This document shows positions 5,746 to 7,358 of a stretch of 7,358 nt of DNA, one piece after another. The first letter of the stretch is position 1. The number at the start of each line of letters is the position of its first letter. The position numbers and the translations under genes were made by a program. Origin of the DNA: Alistipes sp. (lineage in GTDB: Bacteria > Bacteroidota > Bacteroidia > Bacteroidales > Rikenellaceae); contig JAFOYS010000049.1 in the NCBI GenBank assembly GCA_017391435.1, positions 1 through 7,358 on the forward strand. The letters are read 5' to 3'. Under the pieces are notes generated by a model. It was given only the letters and a program-made list of their open reading frames with translations, ran no database searches and was not told the DNA's origin.

Positions 5746-6966
5746 TTATCTCAACATTTTAACTGCCCTATCAACACCACTTACAAGGGCATCAACCTCG
5801 GACATAGTATTATACATAGCAAACGATGCACGGCACATTCCCGTAACAGAGAATCTATCCATCACAGGCTGCGCGCAGTGGTGACCAGTACGGATAGCAA
5901 CTCCCATCTTATCAAGAATCATCCCTATATCATAGTGGTTACACCCCTCAACATTAAAGCAGACAACAGGACTCTTGCTCGGCGCTGTACCGTAAATCTT
6001 CAGTCCCGCAATGCTCTGCAACTGCTCGGTAGCATAGCTAAGCAGAGTGTTCTCATACTCCATAAGAGCGCTATAGTCCTCTAAAAAATCTATAGCTGCA
6101 GCCATAGTCGCCGCACCGACAAAATTTGCCGTACCAGCCTCAAACTTCAGTGGTAGCGGAGCGTATGTTGTTCGCTCAAAGGTGACCTTATCAACCATAT
6201 CTCCTCCACCCATATATGGAGGCATAGCCTCAAGCAGTTCGCTCTTTCCGTAGAGTACTCCAATACCCGTTGGACCATAGAGTTTATGGCCAGAAAAGAC
6301 ATAGAAGTCACAATCAAGTTCTACAACATCTACCCCTCCGTGGACAACACCCTGACAACCATCCACAGTAACCTTTGCGCCGTGCTTATGGGCAAGAGTA
6401 ATCATTGTTTTAAGGTCTGGGCGAGTACCCAAAGTGTTGGAAGCCTGTGTTATAGCAACCATCTTAACGCCATACTGAAGCATACGCTCATAGGCCTCAA
6501 TATCTATTTCACCGCTATCAGTAATAGGTATAGCTCTTACAACTGCGCCTCTGCGAGCTGCCGCCATCTGCCACGGAACAATATTTGAGTGGTGCTCCAT
6601 CTGGCTAACAAGCACAACATCTCCCGCACGCAGAAAAGCCTCCGACCAACTGTATGCCACAAGGTTAAGTGACGCTGTAGCTCCCGAGGTAAAGATAACC
6701 TCCGACGCACTCTTTGCACCTATAAATCGAGCGACTCTCTGTCGCGCCTGCTCATATATGGCAGTCATCTGCTCAGAGAGATAGTGCACTCCGCGGTGGA
6801 TATTGGCGTTATATGTAGTGTAGAGACTCTTCTCGTACTCTATTACCTGCAGTGGCTTCTGTGCCGTAGCAGCGCTGTCAAGATAGACAAGCGGCTTACG
6901 GTAGACGCTACTCTGCAGAATAGGAAAGTTACTGCGAAACTGATCTACAAGCTTTTGGGTATCCAT
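5746..6966 (-). CDS. sufS: SufS cysteine desulfurase
   Basis: SufS is a PLP enzyme that takes sulfur from cysteine, giving alanine and a persulfide, and passes it through SufE or SufU to the SufBCD scaffold for iron-sulfur cluster assembly in the cytoplasm. The 406-residue product equals E. coli SufS in length. Visible are YLDSAATAQKP (28-38), the PLP-stacking histidine region MEHHSNIVPW (123-132), ASNTLGT (175-181), VDGCQGVVHG (201-210), the Schiff-base lysine Lys228 in SGHKLYGPTG, the GGGDM loop (253-257), EAGTANFVG (276-284) and the active-site cysteine Cys364 in RTGHHCAQP (359-367). The short RTGHHC loop marks it as group II (SufS/CsdA) rather than IscS/NifS. The start is 2 bases after the sufD stop with no Shine-Dalgarno, as expected for a coupled gene in Bacteroidota. 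No sufE-like gene follows in this window. Confidence 0.97.
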   Translation of the reverse strand: MDTQKLVDQFRSNFPILQSSVYRKPLVYLDSAATAQKPLQVIEYEKSLYTTYNANIHRGVHYLSEQMTAIYEQARQRVARFIGAKSASEVIFTSGATASLNLVAYSWSEAFLRAGDVVLVSQMEHHSNIVPWQMAAARRGAVVRAIPITDSGEIDIEAYERMLQYGVKMVAITQASNTLGTRPDLKTMITLAHKHGAKVTVDGCQGVVHGGVDVVELDCDFYVFSGHKLYGPTGIGVLYGKSELLEAMPPYMGGGDMVDKVTFERTTYAPLPLKFEAGTANFVGAATMAAAIDFLEDYSALMEYENTLLSYATEQLQSIAGLKIYGTAPSKSPVVCFNVEGCNHYDIGMILDKMGVAIRTGHHCAQPVMDRFSVTGMCRASFAMYNTMSEVDALVSGVDRAVKMLR

Positions 6967-6968
6967 AG

Positions 6969-7358
6969 TTAAATGGCTGTTAGTTTGTCACTTACAACAT
7001 CGTGAACAAGAGAGCATATCGGCTCAAGCGAGCAGTGCATAACTACATCCTGAATAAAGCCCTCTATCTGCAGTCTGCGTGCTGTTGTCGGATCAATACC
7101 TCGCTGGCGCATATAGAACAGCGCATCCTTATCCTCATAGCCCACTGTAGAGCCGTGAGAACAGCGCACATCGTCAGCATAAATCTCAAGCTGTGGCAGT
7201 GCAACAATATGTGCGTTATCGAGCTGAATATTACGATTCTGCTGCTGAGCATCTGTCTGCTGAGCATCTGGCGCAACATATACAAGTCCGCGAAACTCTC
7301 CAATTGCTCGGCCTGCGGCAATACCCTTTATCAGTGAACGACTTGAACACTGGCCTAC
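6969..7358 (-). CDS. sufD: SufD, iron-sulfur cluster assembly scaffold (C-terminal part)
   Basis: SufD pairs with SufB and the ATPase SufC to form the SufBC2D scaffold on which iron-sulfur clusters are built. Only the last 129 residues are inside the window; the rest lies beyond the right edge. The fragment holds the typical end of the SufB/SufD beta-helix: SSRSLIKGIAAGRA (5-18), YVAPDAQQTDAQ (27-38), NRNIQL (41-46), LPQLEIYADDVRCSHGSTVG (54-73) and ALFYMRQRGI (79-88), followed by a C-terminal helical tail. The histidine of CSHG (68) probably corresponds to SufD His360 of E. coli, part of the cluster assembly site. SufB and SufD share this domain; SufD is chosen because the gene directly precedes sufS, matching the usual sufB-sufC-sufD-sufS order. 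Its stop lies 2 bases before sufS. Confidence 0.92.
   Translation of the reverse strand, partial: VGQCSSRSLIKGIAAGRAIGEFRGLVYVAPDAQQTDAQQQNRNIQLDNAHIVALPQLEIYADDVRCSHGSTVGYEDKDALFYMRQRGIDPTTARRLQIEGFIQDVVMHCSLEPICSLVHDVVSDKLTAI

Noticed and set aside
7242..7270. A 14-base direct repeat, CTGCTGAGCATCTG, with 15-base period inside sufD.
   Set aside because: It is in frame and encodes DAQQT-DAQQ, which follows the conserved SufB/SufD motif DAQxTDAxQ, so protein conservation explains it.
1..7358. A new defence system, mobile element or CRISPR array.
   Set aside because: No transposase, integrase, nuclease, toxin-antitoxin pair, spacer array or composition break was seen; all larger frames match housekeeping or known families.

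Overview
The window looks like ordinary chromosome from a member of the Bacteroidota, most likely order Bacteroidales. Support comes from the style of the proteins (a very large exported TPR protein, a Bacteroidales-type thymidylate kinase, a DoxX/MauE-like protein with a soluble tail), the general lack of Shine-Dalgarno sequences before starts, and a Bacteroidota-type -7 box (TAnnTTTG) before the TPR gene. The genus cannot be fixed from this sequence.

Layout, left to right. 1-2788 (minus): one uninterrupted frame for an exported tetratricopeptide-repeat protein, start present and C-terminus cut by the left edge. 2789-2908: a short intergenic region with a good intrinsic terminator for the next gene, a 17-bp palindrome and a probable promoter for the TPR gene. 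2909-3448 (minus): a stand-alone DUF1566/Lcl-C-like domain protein of unknown function. 3449-3540: divergent intergenic region with a 20-bp-spaced direct repeat and a 15-codon mini-ORF that overlaps the next start as ATGA. 3541-3930 (plus): an OsmC/Ohr-family protein. 3932-7358 (minus): a tightly packed block read leftwards, sufD (cut by the right edge), sufS, tmk and a DoxX/MauE-like membrane protein, with gaps of 2, 3 and 8 bases. The osmC-like gene and the DoxX/MauE-like gene converge with a single base between their stop codons. No gene-free stretch exceeds about 120 bases.

How the genes work together. SufD and SufS belong to the SUF iron-sulfur cluster assembly system; sufB and sufC are expected just beyond the right edge. 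Thymidylate kinase (dTMP to dTDP) appears to share their transcript without an obvious biochemical link. The last gene combines a DoxX/MauE-like membrane unit carrying a CxC motif with a soluble C-terminal domain; a redox role is possible but unproven. The convergent OsmC-like protein fits a peroxide-handling theme, but it is a separate transcript.

I found no RNA genes, mobile elements, CRISPR arrays or clear sign of a new defence or biosynthetic system. The most interesting items are modest: the soluble tail on the DoxX/MauE protein, the mini-ORF coupled to the OsmC-like gene, the stand-alone DUF1566-like protein with four consecutive cysteines, and the small inverted and direct repeats in the intergenic regions.
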